The notes under the pieces were generated by a model. It did no database searches. It worked only from the letters and a program-made list of their open reading frames with translations, and was not told the origin of the DNA. DNA of 64,000 nucleotides from Chamaecyparis obtusa (taxonomy: Eukaryota; Streptophyta; Pinopsida; Cupressales; Cupressaceae). A program made the position numbers and the translations under genes. Position 1 is the stretch's first letter. Each line of letters starts with the position of its first letter. Shown here in pieces: positions 10,362 to 21,481 of this stretch. The stretch lies in the NCBI GenBank assembly GCA_027943335.1, contig BSBK01001537.1, forward strand, positions 1,072,501 through 1,136,500, written 5' to 3'.

Positions 10362-11520
10362 ATGGGCTTACCCGTTGGTGAGATAAACCCAGAAGCAGAT
10401 GATGCCCGTATAGAGTTGTACGAAGGAGAGGATATTCAGGCACGGGAGTTCAAAATTTTATTCCAAGTAGCTATTGAAACCTATGTCCGAAGGGAAGCCA
10501 CGAACGAGGAAGTTCCGATAGGCGCAGTGTGGGACGCGATTGGGGCTAATCCGGTAGCCAATTGACTGTTGAATCACCTTCCGCGGTTGCTAGCACAAGC
10601 AGCATTGGCACAATGCGCTTGGCAGGAGGAAATTGCTTGAGAGGAACGCCACCAGGAAATCCTCCGTGCATTTCACGTTCGAGAGCATCTCCGTCGCCGT
10701 CGGGAGGAAGGAAATGACAACCATTGAAGTCTTTGAAATATGAAACGAAGGGGGAAGGGAACACAAAAACCAATTGTAGTATAATTGGAAATGTTGTAAA
10801 GCAACATGAATTAATAAAAAATAAGTGTTCTTTGGATTGAGCAATGTTTATAGTATTGTCTTCATGCCCAATAATTTAAATAAAGATAGGAATAAAAAAG
10901 TATTAGATGACGAAGGGGAAGCCGCACAGAAGGCTTTGATATCCGCGTAGCAACGTGAACGTCGGTATAGGCTCAGGCAACTTGCCAAGGACCAGCTTGC
11001 CGGAGGGTTGCCCGAAGGGGACCTCGGAAGTGGCACGGAAGGTGCAGAAGCTGACTTAGAACAGTTCATTTCGCCAGAACATCGAAGAGTGCGGAGTAGA
11101 GAAGAATTAATTGAGGAAACGTGAGCGAGAAAAACCTTACTCCAGGAAGAATGAAACAGGTTTGAAGACTTGGCCCGTACACCACGTGCGGAGGACCGAG
11201 ATCACGAAGGGAACCATACGGACAAGGGTGACGGTGACGGAATTGTCGGAGGTGCCAGGGATAGTACGGCCGAAGGCACTCGGGACGCGCAAGTAAACCC
11301 TCTGTTGGAGCCCACGACTCCACACAACACAGTTCCACCGGTTCCACAGGCACACGTGCAAGTGCCTTTAGTAAACACTACACAAAGCAACACAGCAAGG
11401 GGGGGTGTGGGTACCAGCGTAGGCGGTGTCCAACAACCTAAAGCAGCCCAACCACCTATGGCGACACACAAAGAAAAGTTGCCCAAATTCCATGATGATG
11501 GGAAGGACGACCCAGCATGA
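10362..11520 (+). pseudogene. gag: N-terminal gag region of element E
   Basis: The leader ORF starts MGLPVGEINPEADD at 10362 and runs 68 codons to a TGA at 10562. Charged Glu/Arg-rich segments then continue in changing frames (for example 10850-11110 and 11170-11520) with stops and shifts. I recognise no domain before the capsid core. Continuous acidic/basic helical composition suggests the N-terminal half of a long gag. Confidence 0.6.
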
Positions 11521-11580
11521 CATTGCCGTACATGCGAAACCATCTGGTCAGCCAACGGGGTGACTGACTAGGGCGAATGG

Positions 11581-12510
11581 ATGAAGCAGTTCCCCGCCAC
11601 ACTAAGAGGAGTGGCTATTGATTGGTATGCAGACTTGGATAAATCAAAGATAACCTCATGGGATGACCTAAAGAAGGGATTTGAGAAGGAGTTCCGGCTC
11701 CTGAGGGATGATAATGAGATAGTCTCAGAGATCTACGACACGAAGCAAGGTAAGAGGGAAACTGTACGAGCTTATGGTCGCCAACTAAAGGAGTTAGTCG
11801 GGAAGATGGAAAGCCAATCGACAGACGGCTTAAAGAAGAGGTGGTTCGTCGAGGGCTTGAACTCTAAGTTACGATGGAAGATGAAAATCGTACCTCTGAC
11901 ATCCTATGATAATGCATACAACCGAGCCATGGACCTGGAAAGCGAGAACAAGACATCCAAAAAGAAGAACAAATCCTCCTCATCCGACGACGACACTTCC
12001 GAAGAGGATAGTAGCAGTGACGACCAGCCAAAGAAGAAAGTTACGGCACTGCAGAAAGACATGGAAAGAATGTGAAAAGAATTCAAGTCAATGAAGGGGA
12101 CTACAAGTAAGGATGACGAACTGTGGTGCATGGAGTGTAAGGAGAGCGGCCATATGAAGGGTGCCTGTCCTAAAAAGGCATTCTGTGACATCTGCCAGAT
12201 TATGGGACATTCCACGAAGGAATGCCCATACAATTTGAAGGCGTGTAACCAGCAAGTGCTCTATACACAGGAGCAGCCTTCCACATCAGGGATGACGGAT
12301 TCAAACAATAATGCATCTTCCGAACGCTACCGAAGAAACCGACGAGGCAGACGAGGGAATAACAATAATTCCACTCGAAGCAGGCTCCAGTACGATGCAA
12401 AGGGATGCTCGATGATTCAATGTAGGGCATGCAACGAGTGGGGTCACTTTGCAAAAGAATGTAAAAATAATGACGCCCCTCAGAAGCTGTCGGTGGTGTG
12501 GCCCCGGTGA
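11581..12510 (+). pseudogene. gag: Gag capsid and zinc knuckles of element E
   Basis: One frame of 310 codons with a single TGA at 12073. The capsid core shows LRGVAIDWYADLD, FEKEFRLLRDD and VRAYGRQLKELVGKM, typical of the Ty3 retrotransposon gag family. A Ser/Asp-rich linker follows, then three CCHC knuckles: CMECKESGHMKGAC, CDICQIMGHSTKEC and CRACNEWGHFAKEC. A fourth (CRWCGPGDHEDADC) lies in another frame at about 12490-12530. Gag packages the RNA. Four knuckles is many for one gag. Confidence 0.88.
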
Positions 12511-12661
12511 CCATGAAGATGCTGATTGCCCTAAGTCTGGCGTAGGGGCCAATTTGTTGGACATCGAAGGGAACATACGGATAAAAGAAGCTATATGGGC
12601 TCTTACCCGAGGGCAAGCGAAGGAATCCCGATACCCCCATCCTCGTACGGAGAAGTAGAGA

Positions 12662-13408
12662 ATGCTGGAAGAAAGGGAAGAAATAGAAAGGGCGATAGAA
12701 GCCCAACGGGAAAAGACACAAGAACCAACCAGACCCTGCCGCATAGACGCGGAATGGAACATTGTAAGGCAGATGCTCCAACTTGAGGTGCCTGTGAAAC
12801 TGCAGGACCTCCTACACACCATGCCTCGTTTGGGGACAGTTCTGCTGTGTACAAAGGTCGGCAAACCCAACACGAAGCACACGGACACTTCCGTACCGGG
12901 AAGCTCCGTAACAAATCCAATGCTGCTCGCCGTCAACAATGGCAGACACCCAACGATGGTGGAGATGGGCATTCTGGGCACTATCCTAACGGATACTATA
13001 ATAGATGGCGGTTCCAGGGTGAACGTCCTACCCGAGGACACATGGAAAAAGCTAGGGAAACCCACTCTGTGGCCATCGACATTAAATCTGCTAGGTGCCG
13101 ATCAGCACGGGATTAAACCCCTCTGCACGTTGATGGCACAACCAGTCACCATGGGTGCGCAACCATTTGTACTCGACTTCGTGGTCATCCCCCTAAAACA
13201 AAAAGGGTATGACGCCATACTCGGGAGAGGATGGCTGGTGGCAGCGAAAGCAAACCACAACCGGAAACGGAATACACTCTTGATGGAGAGAGGAGGCAAG
13301 AAATTTACTATTGATCTCCGGACCCAGTTGGTGAGCGAGGAACTCACCTCTTCCTCAAGATCCAAATCCGAAGGGGAAAATGACCCACGAGACGAAGGGA
13401 GGCAGTGA
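12662..13408 (+). CDS. pol: Protease region of element E
   Basis: A 248-codon open frame. The aspartic protease signature is IIDGGSRVNVLPEDTWKKLG, whose D-G-G-S form is the one usual in Tat/Athila-type elements. It is followed by VIPLKQKGYDAILGRGWL, the second protease strand motif. The next segment (13409-13927) continues in the same frame after a TGA. Confidence 0.85.
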   Translation: MLEEREEIERAIEAQREKTQEPTRPCRIDAEWNIVRQMLQLEVPVKLQDLLHTMPRLGTVLLCTKVGKPNTKHTDTSVPGSSVTNPMLLAVNNGRHPTMVEMGILGTILTDTIIDGGSRVNVLPEDTWKKLGKPTLWPSTLNLLGADQHGIKPLCTLMAQPVTMGAQPFVLDFVVIPLKQKGYDAILGRGWLVAAKANHNRKRNTLLMERGGKKFTIDLRTQLVSEELTSSSRSKSEGENDPRDEGRQ

Positions 13409-13927
13409 ATGGAACCAGATGCCGAAGGCGTACTAAAACTAGGAGGATGCTCGGAGGATGACACTGATTCACTTAATGGATTGTTTCATTGGCAGATGGA
13501 GGACTATGAGATGTTCTCACCCTCCTGCAATGTATTAAGCATCGAAGAGGAGCCAGACAAATATCTCCCAGAGTACGGGGAATATAAGGAAGGAGAAGCA
13601 ACAATGGATACCGTACCCGCACACCAGTTCAAAGACAAGGAGGCCATGAAGTACGAAGAACCATCCGTGAAACCTCTGAATCTGGGCACGGAGGCGGATG
13701 AGAAAATTATTCTGGTAGGGGACGATTGGAATCCAGTGCTGAAAACGGCCGCGTTTAAGATCTTTACCGAATACAAAGATGTGTTCGCGTGGACGTACAA
13801 AGACTTGAAGGGGGTCCCACCGGAATTGTGTTCACCGCATTCCATTGATACCAGGTGTAGTACCAGTACGGCAGCGGCCATACAGAATGAACAAAAACTA
13901 TGCCGCGAAGGTAAAGGAGGAGATTGA
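13409..13927 (+). pseudogene. pol: Protease-to-RT linker of element E
   Basis: In frame with the protease after one TGA. It contains the conserved lead-in to RT, EYKDVFAWTYKDLKGVPPEL. A one-base frame change near 13850 separates it from the RT frame. Confidence 0.75.
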
Positions 13928-15130
13928 ACGAATGTTGGAGGCTAAAATTATCTTCACGGTGCAGACGAGTGAATGGGTATCCCCCATCGTAATTTCTCTT
14001 AAGAAGGATGGCAACCAAATCCGGATTTGTGTCGACTTCCGGCGTTTGAATGCAGTCACTGTTAAGGATTCGTTTCCCATACCGTTTACGGACTCTATTC
14101 TTGAAGAGGTGGCCGGCCATGAAATCTATTCATTTATGGACGGATTTTCTGGCTATAACCAGATATCAATCGCGGAAGAAGATACGCTGAAAATGACATT
14201 TGTGGTGGAGGACGGAGTATATGCTTACAACCGGATGGCGTTTGGTCTCTGCAATGCTCCGGCAATGTTCCAACGAATAATTCTCCACATCTTCGATAAG
14301 ATGTCCGTGGGTAATTTCAAGGCGTTCTTGGATGATTGGTCCATCTACAGTGGGGAGGAGACGCATCTGAAGGCACTCGGAGAATGTATGGACAGGTGCC
14401 GGAGGGCATGACTCGCACTGAACCCTAAGAAATGCCGATTCATGGTACCTCAGGGTAGACTACTGGGGCATATAGTGTGTAAAGTGGGACTCAAAACAGA
14501 ACCGGATAAAGTTCGGGTGATTTTGGAGATGGAACCCCCACAGGATGCCACAGGGGTAAAATCTTTCCTAGGACATATCGGTTATTACCGAAGGTTCATA
14601 AAATTTTTTTCCCAGATATCTTACCCCCTAGATAACCTTACAAGAAAAGGGGAACTGTACGTATGGGGAACAACGCAGACGGAATCCTTCCAAGAACTAA
14701 AATCATGATTGTTGGCGGCACGTATATTGGCCTATCCAGACTGGGATAGAGAGTTCCATGTGCACGTCGACGCTTCCAACTATGCAATAGGTGCGACATT
14801 GGCACAAGTTGGGGACCATGGGTTGGATCACCTGGTCTACTTTGCCAGTAGACTACTCTCGAAGGCAGAAAAGAACTACAGTACAACTGAAAGGGAAGCA
14901 CTCAGCATGGTCTACGCCGTCCAGAAGTTCAGACATTATTTGTTGGCGACACCCTTCACCTTTTATGTAGACCACCAAGCTCTGATGTACTTGGTGAATA
15001 AACCAATTATCCAAGGCCGGGTGAGTCGATGGCTGCTATTACTACTATAATTCACATTCAACATTATAGTATGGCTAGGAAAGAGCCATGTGATTGCCGA
15101 CCAACTATCACGGATCAAATCGGGAGAATG
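13845..15130 (+). pseudogene. pol: Reverse transcriptase-RNase H of element E
   Basis: One frame, interrupted only by in-frame stops (14409, 14706, 15048). RT motifs: SEWVSPIVISLKKDGNQIRICVDFRRLN in two blocks, FMDGFSGYNQI, MAFGLCNAPAMFQR and the catalytic FLDDWSIYSG. RNase H: HVDASNYAIGATLAQ, STTEREALSMVYAVQKFRHYLL and VDHQALMYL. No frameshift over more than 1.2 kb, so decay is by point mutation. Confidence 0.92.
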
Positions 15131-16500
15131 AGCCAACGGGGCGAATAATGATTTCCTGGATGCGCACCTATTCCATATTGCTGTTTTACCATCCTGGTAC
15201 ACCCGCATTGGCGAGTACCTATCTACATCTCAGTTCCCCAGGCACATGCCACCAGGGGAACGACGCAAACTGGTTTTGAGAAGCCGAACCTTCCAACTTA
15301 TCAATGGGCTTCTCTACAAAATGGGGACAGACCAGGTACTTCGACGGTGCGTGATGGAAGAAGAGATCCCTAGTATCTTGAAGGAAGCTCACGAAGGGCT
15401 GGTAGGAGGCCATATGGGGCCGGATACAACGGGAAGAAAAGTACTGCTCGCCTGACTATGGTGGCTGACGCTACACAGTGACACCAGAGAGTGGGTCGGG
15501 AGTTGTGATACGTGCCAGCAGGCTGGAAAACCGTTGAAGTGAGATTTCATGCCATTAAATCCTTCGGCTGTGCAGGAGCTATTTGAGCATTGGGGACTTG
15601 ATTTTGTGGGACCCTTAAAAATTAGCAGACCTCGGCGTTGTACATACATTGTGGTGACTACGGAGTACTTGACGAAGTGGGTCGAAGCACGGGCCCTACC
15701 GGACAACACGGTTGTGAGTACAACAAAGTTCATGTATGAACAAATTATCACTAGGTACGGCATTCCACTCCAGCTAACCAGTGACAGGGGAGGCCATTTT
15801 GTGAACCATGTGGTGAGACTCCTCACAACAGAATTCAAGATTTTTCACTCCTTGTCTAGTTCGTATTATCCAAGAGCCAACGGTCAAGCGGAGGCGATGA
15901 ACAAAATTCTGGTCTTGGTTATCTACAAGTCGTGTGGGGTAGAAAAAGAAGACTGGGAGGTGAAGCTGCCGTCGGTATTATGTGCATACCACACCACTTA
16001 CAAAGTGACGATAGGCCAAACACCCTTCCAACTAATGTATGGACAGGAAGCTGTAGTACCGATGGAGTTCATGGTACCAAACCTCCGAATTGCTATTGAT
16101 AATAAACTAGGCGATATGGAGAGGCTGAGGGAGCGCCTCTACGCGCTAAACAAACTAGACGAACGAAGGTTGATGGCACAATGGGCAACGGACGTTGTTC
16201 AACAACGCAGAAAACACTGGCATGATAAACACATCCGTCGGGCGAGGTTCACTCCTGGGCAGTTAGTCTTGAAATACAATGGCCGAAACGAGATCAAGCC
16301 CGGAAAATTCAAAGTCAAGTGGTTAGGCCCCTACAAGGTTCGAGAGGCCACAGCAAACGGGTCCGTCAAGCTTTGGACTCTCGACGGACGAGAAATCCCC
16401 GATGCAGTGAATTGGTCGAAATTGAAGGTGTACCATCAGAGGCCGGAGGCACACCGAAAGCACTCAACAGATTATAAAAAAATATATAAATATATATATT
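15131..16500 (+). pseudogene. pol: Integrase of element E
   Basis: Same frame as RT, with stops at about 15129, 15453 and 15540, then open from 15549. The HHCC finger is HEGLVGGHMG ... CDTCQQAG. The D-D-E core reads WGLDFVGPL, TSDRGGHFVN and NGQAEAMNK, so all three acidic residues are kept. The C-terminal part has GQLVLKYNGR and FKVKWLGPYKV. There is no chromodomain. The frame runs on to 16757 through a repeat-rich tail, so the true end is probably near 16490. Confidence 0.92.
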
Positions 16501-16509
16501 ATAAAAAAA

Positions 16510-17210
16510 GAAAAAGAAAAGGCAAACCGTATGGCCGTACGACACTTAAAAGACGCGGGGAATATAAAACTGTACGACACAGCCAAATTGTATACCACTG
16601 TACGACACATTCAGTTTTGCAGAGTAAACATGCACCGTATGGCATCATTAGACCGAGTATAGACTGTACGGCATTCAGGTGTGACTGTACGACATTTTTC
16701 AACGCAAGTGTGGGCAGTACGACATATATGCCATACAGTCAGGTCAAAAGGACGTAAATAGAACCCATTCCGTATGGCGGCAGGTACCAAGCACAGAGAT
16801 ATCATACGGTAGATAAGTACAATGACGTGCGGCAATACGGAATCAAGGTGAGGCAGCACTAGCATCCGTATGGCAACCAATGAAATAATATATATCCGTA
16901 TGGCAGTCAATAAACAACTCTCAGGCCTACCGTACGACATTGGGATGCATGACGGAGACGTGAGGAAACACCAATAATTCCGCACTGTACGGCCACGAAA
17001 GGGCATAAGAACGGAAGTGAGATTTGAAGCATACGTCCACAAGAGCCAGTTTCTTCATCAGCAGTCGTACAAGCAATATAAGGTAAGAAGAATGCAATTC
17101 CGTACGATTAGTAATTCATAATTGATCACATTAAGTAGTAGCATTTTGGCTGCATCCGTACGGTACGGAAGGAGAGATAAGGCGAGAGAAAAAAGAAGAG
17201 GGAATCCGTA
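16510..17210. repeat. CGTACG/CGTATG-rich segment of element E
   Basis: About 700 bases between integrase and the extra ORF are crowded with CCGTATGG, TGTACGAC, CCGTACGG and related palindromic cores. No conserved protein is seen; ORFs crossing it are likely fortuitous. Confidence 0.7.
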
Positions 17211-17391
17211 CAGCAGTTGGTTGAATAACGGATATATATCCATCAAGAACAGGAAGCAACAAAAAATGCAATTTGCAGGCAAAAGTAGTTGGAGGAAGAA
17301 ACTGGAAGTGGACTCCAGAAGCATGAGCCGGAATACACCAAGAGTTGCAGGCACAGGCACAGGAAAGAAGCTGAAAATTCATAGGCCCCCA

Positions 17392-19425
17392 ATGGCAGCT
17401 ACGAGATCTCAGCGAGAGGAAGTGACAACACAGAATATCGCATTCGAAGGTTTGAATGGTTTAGAATGCCGCAAATGGTGGAATGAGAATGATAATTGTC
17501 CAAACACGCGACTGATCAAGGACAGCCTGTCAAGGGCCCAGGTGCAATGGGTAATTGAAATGCCCATATTCTGCATTAAAGATTTTGAAGGTCCATTGCG
17601 GGCAATGATCAAGGCCTTTGATAATTTTTCTAAGACCAATACCATTCCTTACTTGAGTCACTCGGTGACAGTTTCTTTTACAGCATCATAATTCCGCCGA
17701 GTCTTCGGGTTACCAGACAGAGGAGTACGGGTTGATCTGAGGCCACAGAAGATGGCTGTAGAGAATAAAGACTTCTACATCAGGCTGATTTGCAGAGATA
17801 ATCTTACACCAGCAGAGAGGGAGTCTCTCCGGAAGACGTCCCATAATCGCGGCATCAAGAAAACGTTTGTCAAGGAAGGCCACTGGCGAGCTCTTATGGA
17901 TTTGGTGAAGAGTCGGCTCACCGAGTCTAGCCGTGCCTCTGATATTTCATTTTAGCAGGTTACCCTGATGAACCACCTTCTTGGGGGCAAAATGTACGAT
18001 TGGGCGACTGTGTTGGCAGAACGGATGTATGCATTCATGACCCTTCAGCACCGCACCTTCTATATGCCACATTATGCGATTGGACTTTTCTTGGATGCAG
18101 TGGAGCGGCAGATCCCAGTAGACATATTATCATCCGAGCTTAAGGTGGGACCCTTGGTGGAGGGCGAACCCCCAATCATGAGATGGCGTCATCTGGATAC
18201 GCCTGGAGGCCAGAAGGTGGGGCCTGGTTCGAAACGAACCAGGCAGGAATTGGAAGTTAGCGAGGAACGTGGGGATACAGATAGCGGCCGGGAAGGGACA
18301 TCCGATGAGGGAAGCAGTTCGGAGGATGATGAAGACGAAGTACAGATAGTCTTAGCAGCCCCATTATTATTTCCCCGTCTAGTACCCTCTAGTGGGACCA
18401 CAGTTGCTTTTGTTCCCGGTCCCACGACCATTCTAGCATTTGGCCACATACGGATTCCAGTCCAGCGATCCTTACCTGTTGCCACCTCTGTAGCAGATTC
18501 GACAGTAGAGGTTGCCCCAGCATCTAAGCGAGCCGCTAGTCCGAATACACTTCCAGAATTAGAGACAGGGGATAATGAGAGTATCCCTCCCCGTAGTGAG
18601 ATGACAGAGTTGATGGAACAATTTGGAGATCAGGGTAGGTCTGAGCCTGGTGAGGTACGGCTGGAGATGGCAGGATCTGAGCCAGTTGTGACATTTGGGG
18701 ACTCAGTGCTGATTGAGTCCGACCACGAGGGTACGGAGGGCGGAGGGCCTATGGAGGATTTGTTGGCACTGGTGAGTTAGAGTTAGCCATCCGTGTTAGA
18801 CCGGGCAGGTGCTTTCTTGGCACAGAGATCCCTCACTCCGGTAGCGCGGGGATCCGCGATTTTGTCTCCCCAGCGAGAGGACTTCCAATTGGCGGATGGT
18901 ACATTGGGTGATGTAGGCGGCAGCCGTGTGAGTGTAGAGCCGGAGGCAATCAGGGTGTCGACACGGAATGGGAAACTGGTTGGAGTCATGATGGCAGAGG
19001 ATTTGGCAGCATACATGAACACTCTAGAGGCGGTGATTGATAGGGATCGACAGTTGGTGCAGACAGTCTTTACGGCACGCGAGGAAGGAGAGGCTCGGGA
19101 AAGGGCTCGGGAGGCAGCAGAAAGATCTCGGGAGGAGATGGCCGCCGAGTTAGTAGCAGAGCGTCGTGCCTGGCAGGAGGAACGTGCACAATTGTTGGCA
19201 CAGCTGGAGGCAGCCAATGTCGCCAAGAGTCTTGCTGACAGCCAGGTTGTTCAGAAGGATGTCGAATTCCAGGAGGCTACCTTGATGTTAAAAGAAGTGG
19301 TGGAGGTTAATTCACAGCTTCAGACGGACTTGTCCATCCGTACGCAGCAGGTTTACCAGTTGAGGCAGAGGGCTACTTTGTCAGCGTCCCAACCGTCGGT
19401 TCCAGGGATGCCCCCTTCTACTTAG
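17392..19425 (+). pseudogene. Extra ORF of element E downstream of pol (plant transposon-protein-like domain, coiled coil)
   Basis: A single frame of about 678 codons from MAATRSQREEV, broken only by in-frame stops at 17689, 17953, 18778 and 18784. Order: a globular N-terminal domain (IAFEGLNGLECRKWW, FRRVFGLPDRGV, MYDWATVLAERMYAFM), an acidic Ser/Asp/Glu linker (about codons 290-330), then a strong coiled coil (REEGEARERAREAAERSREE to RQRAT). The N-terminal pattern resembles the 'putative plant transposon protein' domain found next to plant Ty3 elements and the L-element ORF. That call is from memory of the family's appearance. Function unknown. The env-like position is shared with extra ORFs of Tat/Athila elements. 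Confidence 0.65.
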
Positions 19426-19495
19426 CTGTTTTTTGTTTCTTTCTGTAATGGACATTATCTCCGTTTTGTTGTAAGTCGCCGGAGACGACTTTTCT

Positions 19496-19509
19496 TTTGG
19501 GGGGGATGA
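19496..19509 (+). promoter_or_regulatory. Polypurine tract of element E
   Basis: A G-run after TTTTCTTTT (TTGGGGGGGATGA) directly abuts the 3' LTR at 19510 and is the expected plus-strand primer. Confidence 0.75.
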
Positions 19510-19751
19510 TGTTGTAGGGTAAATTGGGATTAGTTAGACAGTTGGACTCCGAAGGTGTTACAAGGATGCGACGGTTCGCCTCGCACCCCTTCGGAGATTA
19601 TATGTATGAACTTATTCCTTTGTTGTAGACACGATTGTGATATATGGAACTCTTATGAATATATGAATGCAATAGCTTGTTATATCATATGTTGAGTACT
19701 TTATGTTTAATTGTGTATATGCATCTGTCTGTTACCCCACCAGGGTAAACA
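19510..19751 (+). repeat. 3' LTR of element E
   Basis: A direct repeat of 10075-10317 with about a dozen substitutions and a small indel. The CTCCGAAGG/CCTTCGGAG stem is conserved, while one base of the sequence between the arms changed from T to C relative to the 5' copy. Confidence 0.92.
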
Positions 19752-20075
19752 CTTAACACCGTATGACCTGAGCAAAGCATTGTACAACCTGAGTCAAGCA
19801 TCGTACGAAATTCCCACCCGTACGGCCTCGGGCGCAAACACCGTACGTCACTTCCAATACCATACGACCCCAACAGCATCCACCGTACGATACTTCTCAT
19901 ATGCGCGACTTCTTATACAAACATCGTACGACGTATGACCCTCAACAACTTCATACCATACGGCCTACCTGCTCTCTTCTCCTCCTCCGTACGGTCCGGA
20001 TTGGGTTGTGTAGTGGTCATGTGGGAATTGGTATAGTGTTTTCCTGTGAGGTGTCGAAGGGAACATTACAGATCT

Positions 20076-21466
20076 TGTAATGTCCCCGTTTTAGTCATAT
20101 GGGATTAGCTTATCTCTATGACCTTTGTAGGCTAATGAGGATGTTGGAGAGGGTCGTGTGGCAGAGCCAGTGGTCAGTTTCCACTCTGGAGGTTTGTGAT
20201 GTCAGGGTTGCTCTTTGTTTGAGTCAGATTGACAGACTTAATATTTATAGTAATTGCTTATTTTGGGTGATCGTCATGATTGCTATGTTTAACAGAGTGC
20301 CTGGGCAATGGTGTCAATGGAGTTATGGATTCATTCGCAGAGTTCTCAGTTTGAGGGACTTACTATTTTTAGTAAGTCTATTTTGGGTGGTTGCTATTTT
20401 TAGCAGTGCAATGGACACAGGGTGTTGGGCTTCTTGAGCATTTAATAGAGTCTATTTGTTGGAGCTTTTATTATAAGTTTTTTATTAAGTTTATCTTGAT
20501 AAATAACTTTATCATTTGTGTTATAATTTGAAAGTGTGTGTGAGAAGCCTTTTAAGTGAAAAGTGTGTTGGAGAAGCCACACTTCTTTTATTATAAAAGA
20601 GAGATTCTATGGAGAATTCATTATTGGCTTTGCTTTTTATCATTTGGAGGAATAGCTGAAGGGTTTTTCAACTAGGGTTTGAGAGGACTGATTCCTCCCC
20701 CTTTTCTGCACTTTGAATCATTGAGTTTCGGTGGTGAATTGTGCTCTGGATTCTGTGAATTAATTCTGATTATGTTGTTGATAATTTTGGTGCTGCTGTA
20801 TACTAGAATTGTCATTATTATGCCTTCATATTGAAGAAATTGGGAAGGGTTTGAAGACTGCGAAATTCTTCAAGGATTCATGATACACTTTGAATTGGAT
20901 ATAATTGCCAATTAATTGTGTTGGGATTTGATTGCGAGTGATCAGTAAATCAGTTGAAGGTTTGATGAAATGATTGTTATTTTTATGCAAATCATGCCAT
21001 TCCTTAAGGCTGTGATTCCTTCCCTAGAAGCTGCGGTTACTTCCTTGGTGGCTGTGAATACTTCTTTGGGTGGCTGCAATTTATCCAGTATAGGCTGTGA
21101 TATTTTCTATGGAGGCTGCGTTATATATTATGGAGGCTGCAATTTATATCTTTATTTGAGGCGTCAACATTCTAGCAGATTCCAAGTTGTTTTCTTGAAG
21201 CTACGTTTCATTTTCTGGCAGCTGCGATTTATTTTAAGGTGCCAATTTGTATTACATTTAATGTATTACTCAATGAACCATGCAAGTAATTGAATTGGTT
21301 AGTTTGATGAACTCTTGGAGTTAAGAGATTTAATTATTGTTGTTCTTAATCCTTATATTGAGATAATTGCAAAAAATTATATATGTTCGGAAAATACAAA
21401 TTGCAAAAAAGTTCAAATATACAAAAAATCTAGTTTTCCGACAAAGGGCCAACAAGGCTCTTTACA
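20076..21466 (+). mobile_element. Solo LTR H of the TGTAATGTCCCC group
   Basis: Starts TGTAATGTCCCCGTTTTAG and ends about GGCTCTTTACA, five bases after the end of D. The first 350 bases parallel B's LTR read on the minus strand (GGATTAGCTT, GGCTAAT-AGGATG, GACTTACTATTT). No priming site or coding region follows; instead a copia gag in opposite orientation begins at once. Flanks GATCT and TAACT do not match, so the insertion history is unresolved. Hydrophobic ORFs inside it (20099-20437, 20970-21293) have no support. Confidence 0.65.
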
Positions 21467-21481
21467 TAACTTGATAGCATA

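Larger units (their letters stand above)
10075..19751 (+). mobile_element. Element E: Ty3 (Tat/Athila-like) retrotransposon with extra 3' ORF
   Basis: A complete 9.7-kb element bounded by TGTTGT...TAAACA with a perfect 5-base duplication CTTAA (10070-10074 and 19752-19756). The LTRs are short (about 243 bases) and differ at roughly a dozen positions, so the insertion is not recent. The gag-PR-RT-RH-IN order, no chromodomain, a priming site unlike the initiator-Met one, and an additional ORF after pol fit the non-chromovirus Ty3 branch. Confidence 0.92.
9547..20070 (+). repeat. 3' LTR of chromovirus D, split by element E
   Basis: It begins TGTAATGTCCC at 9547, runs to 10074, is interrupted by E (10075-19751), and resumes after the duplicated CTTAA to end GAACATTACA at 20070. 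The joined LTR is about 840 bases. The ORF in 9751-9954 and its twin in the 5' LTR are parts of the LTR, not genes. Confidence 0.88.

Noticed and set aside
12200..13065. Long minus-strand ORFs of up to 254 codons
   Set aside because: Opposite-strand shadows of E gag and protease, which have clear family motifs on the plus strand.
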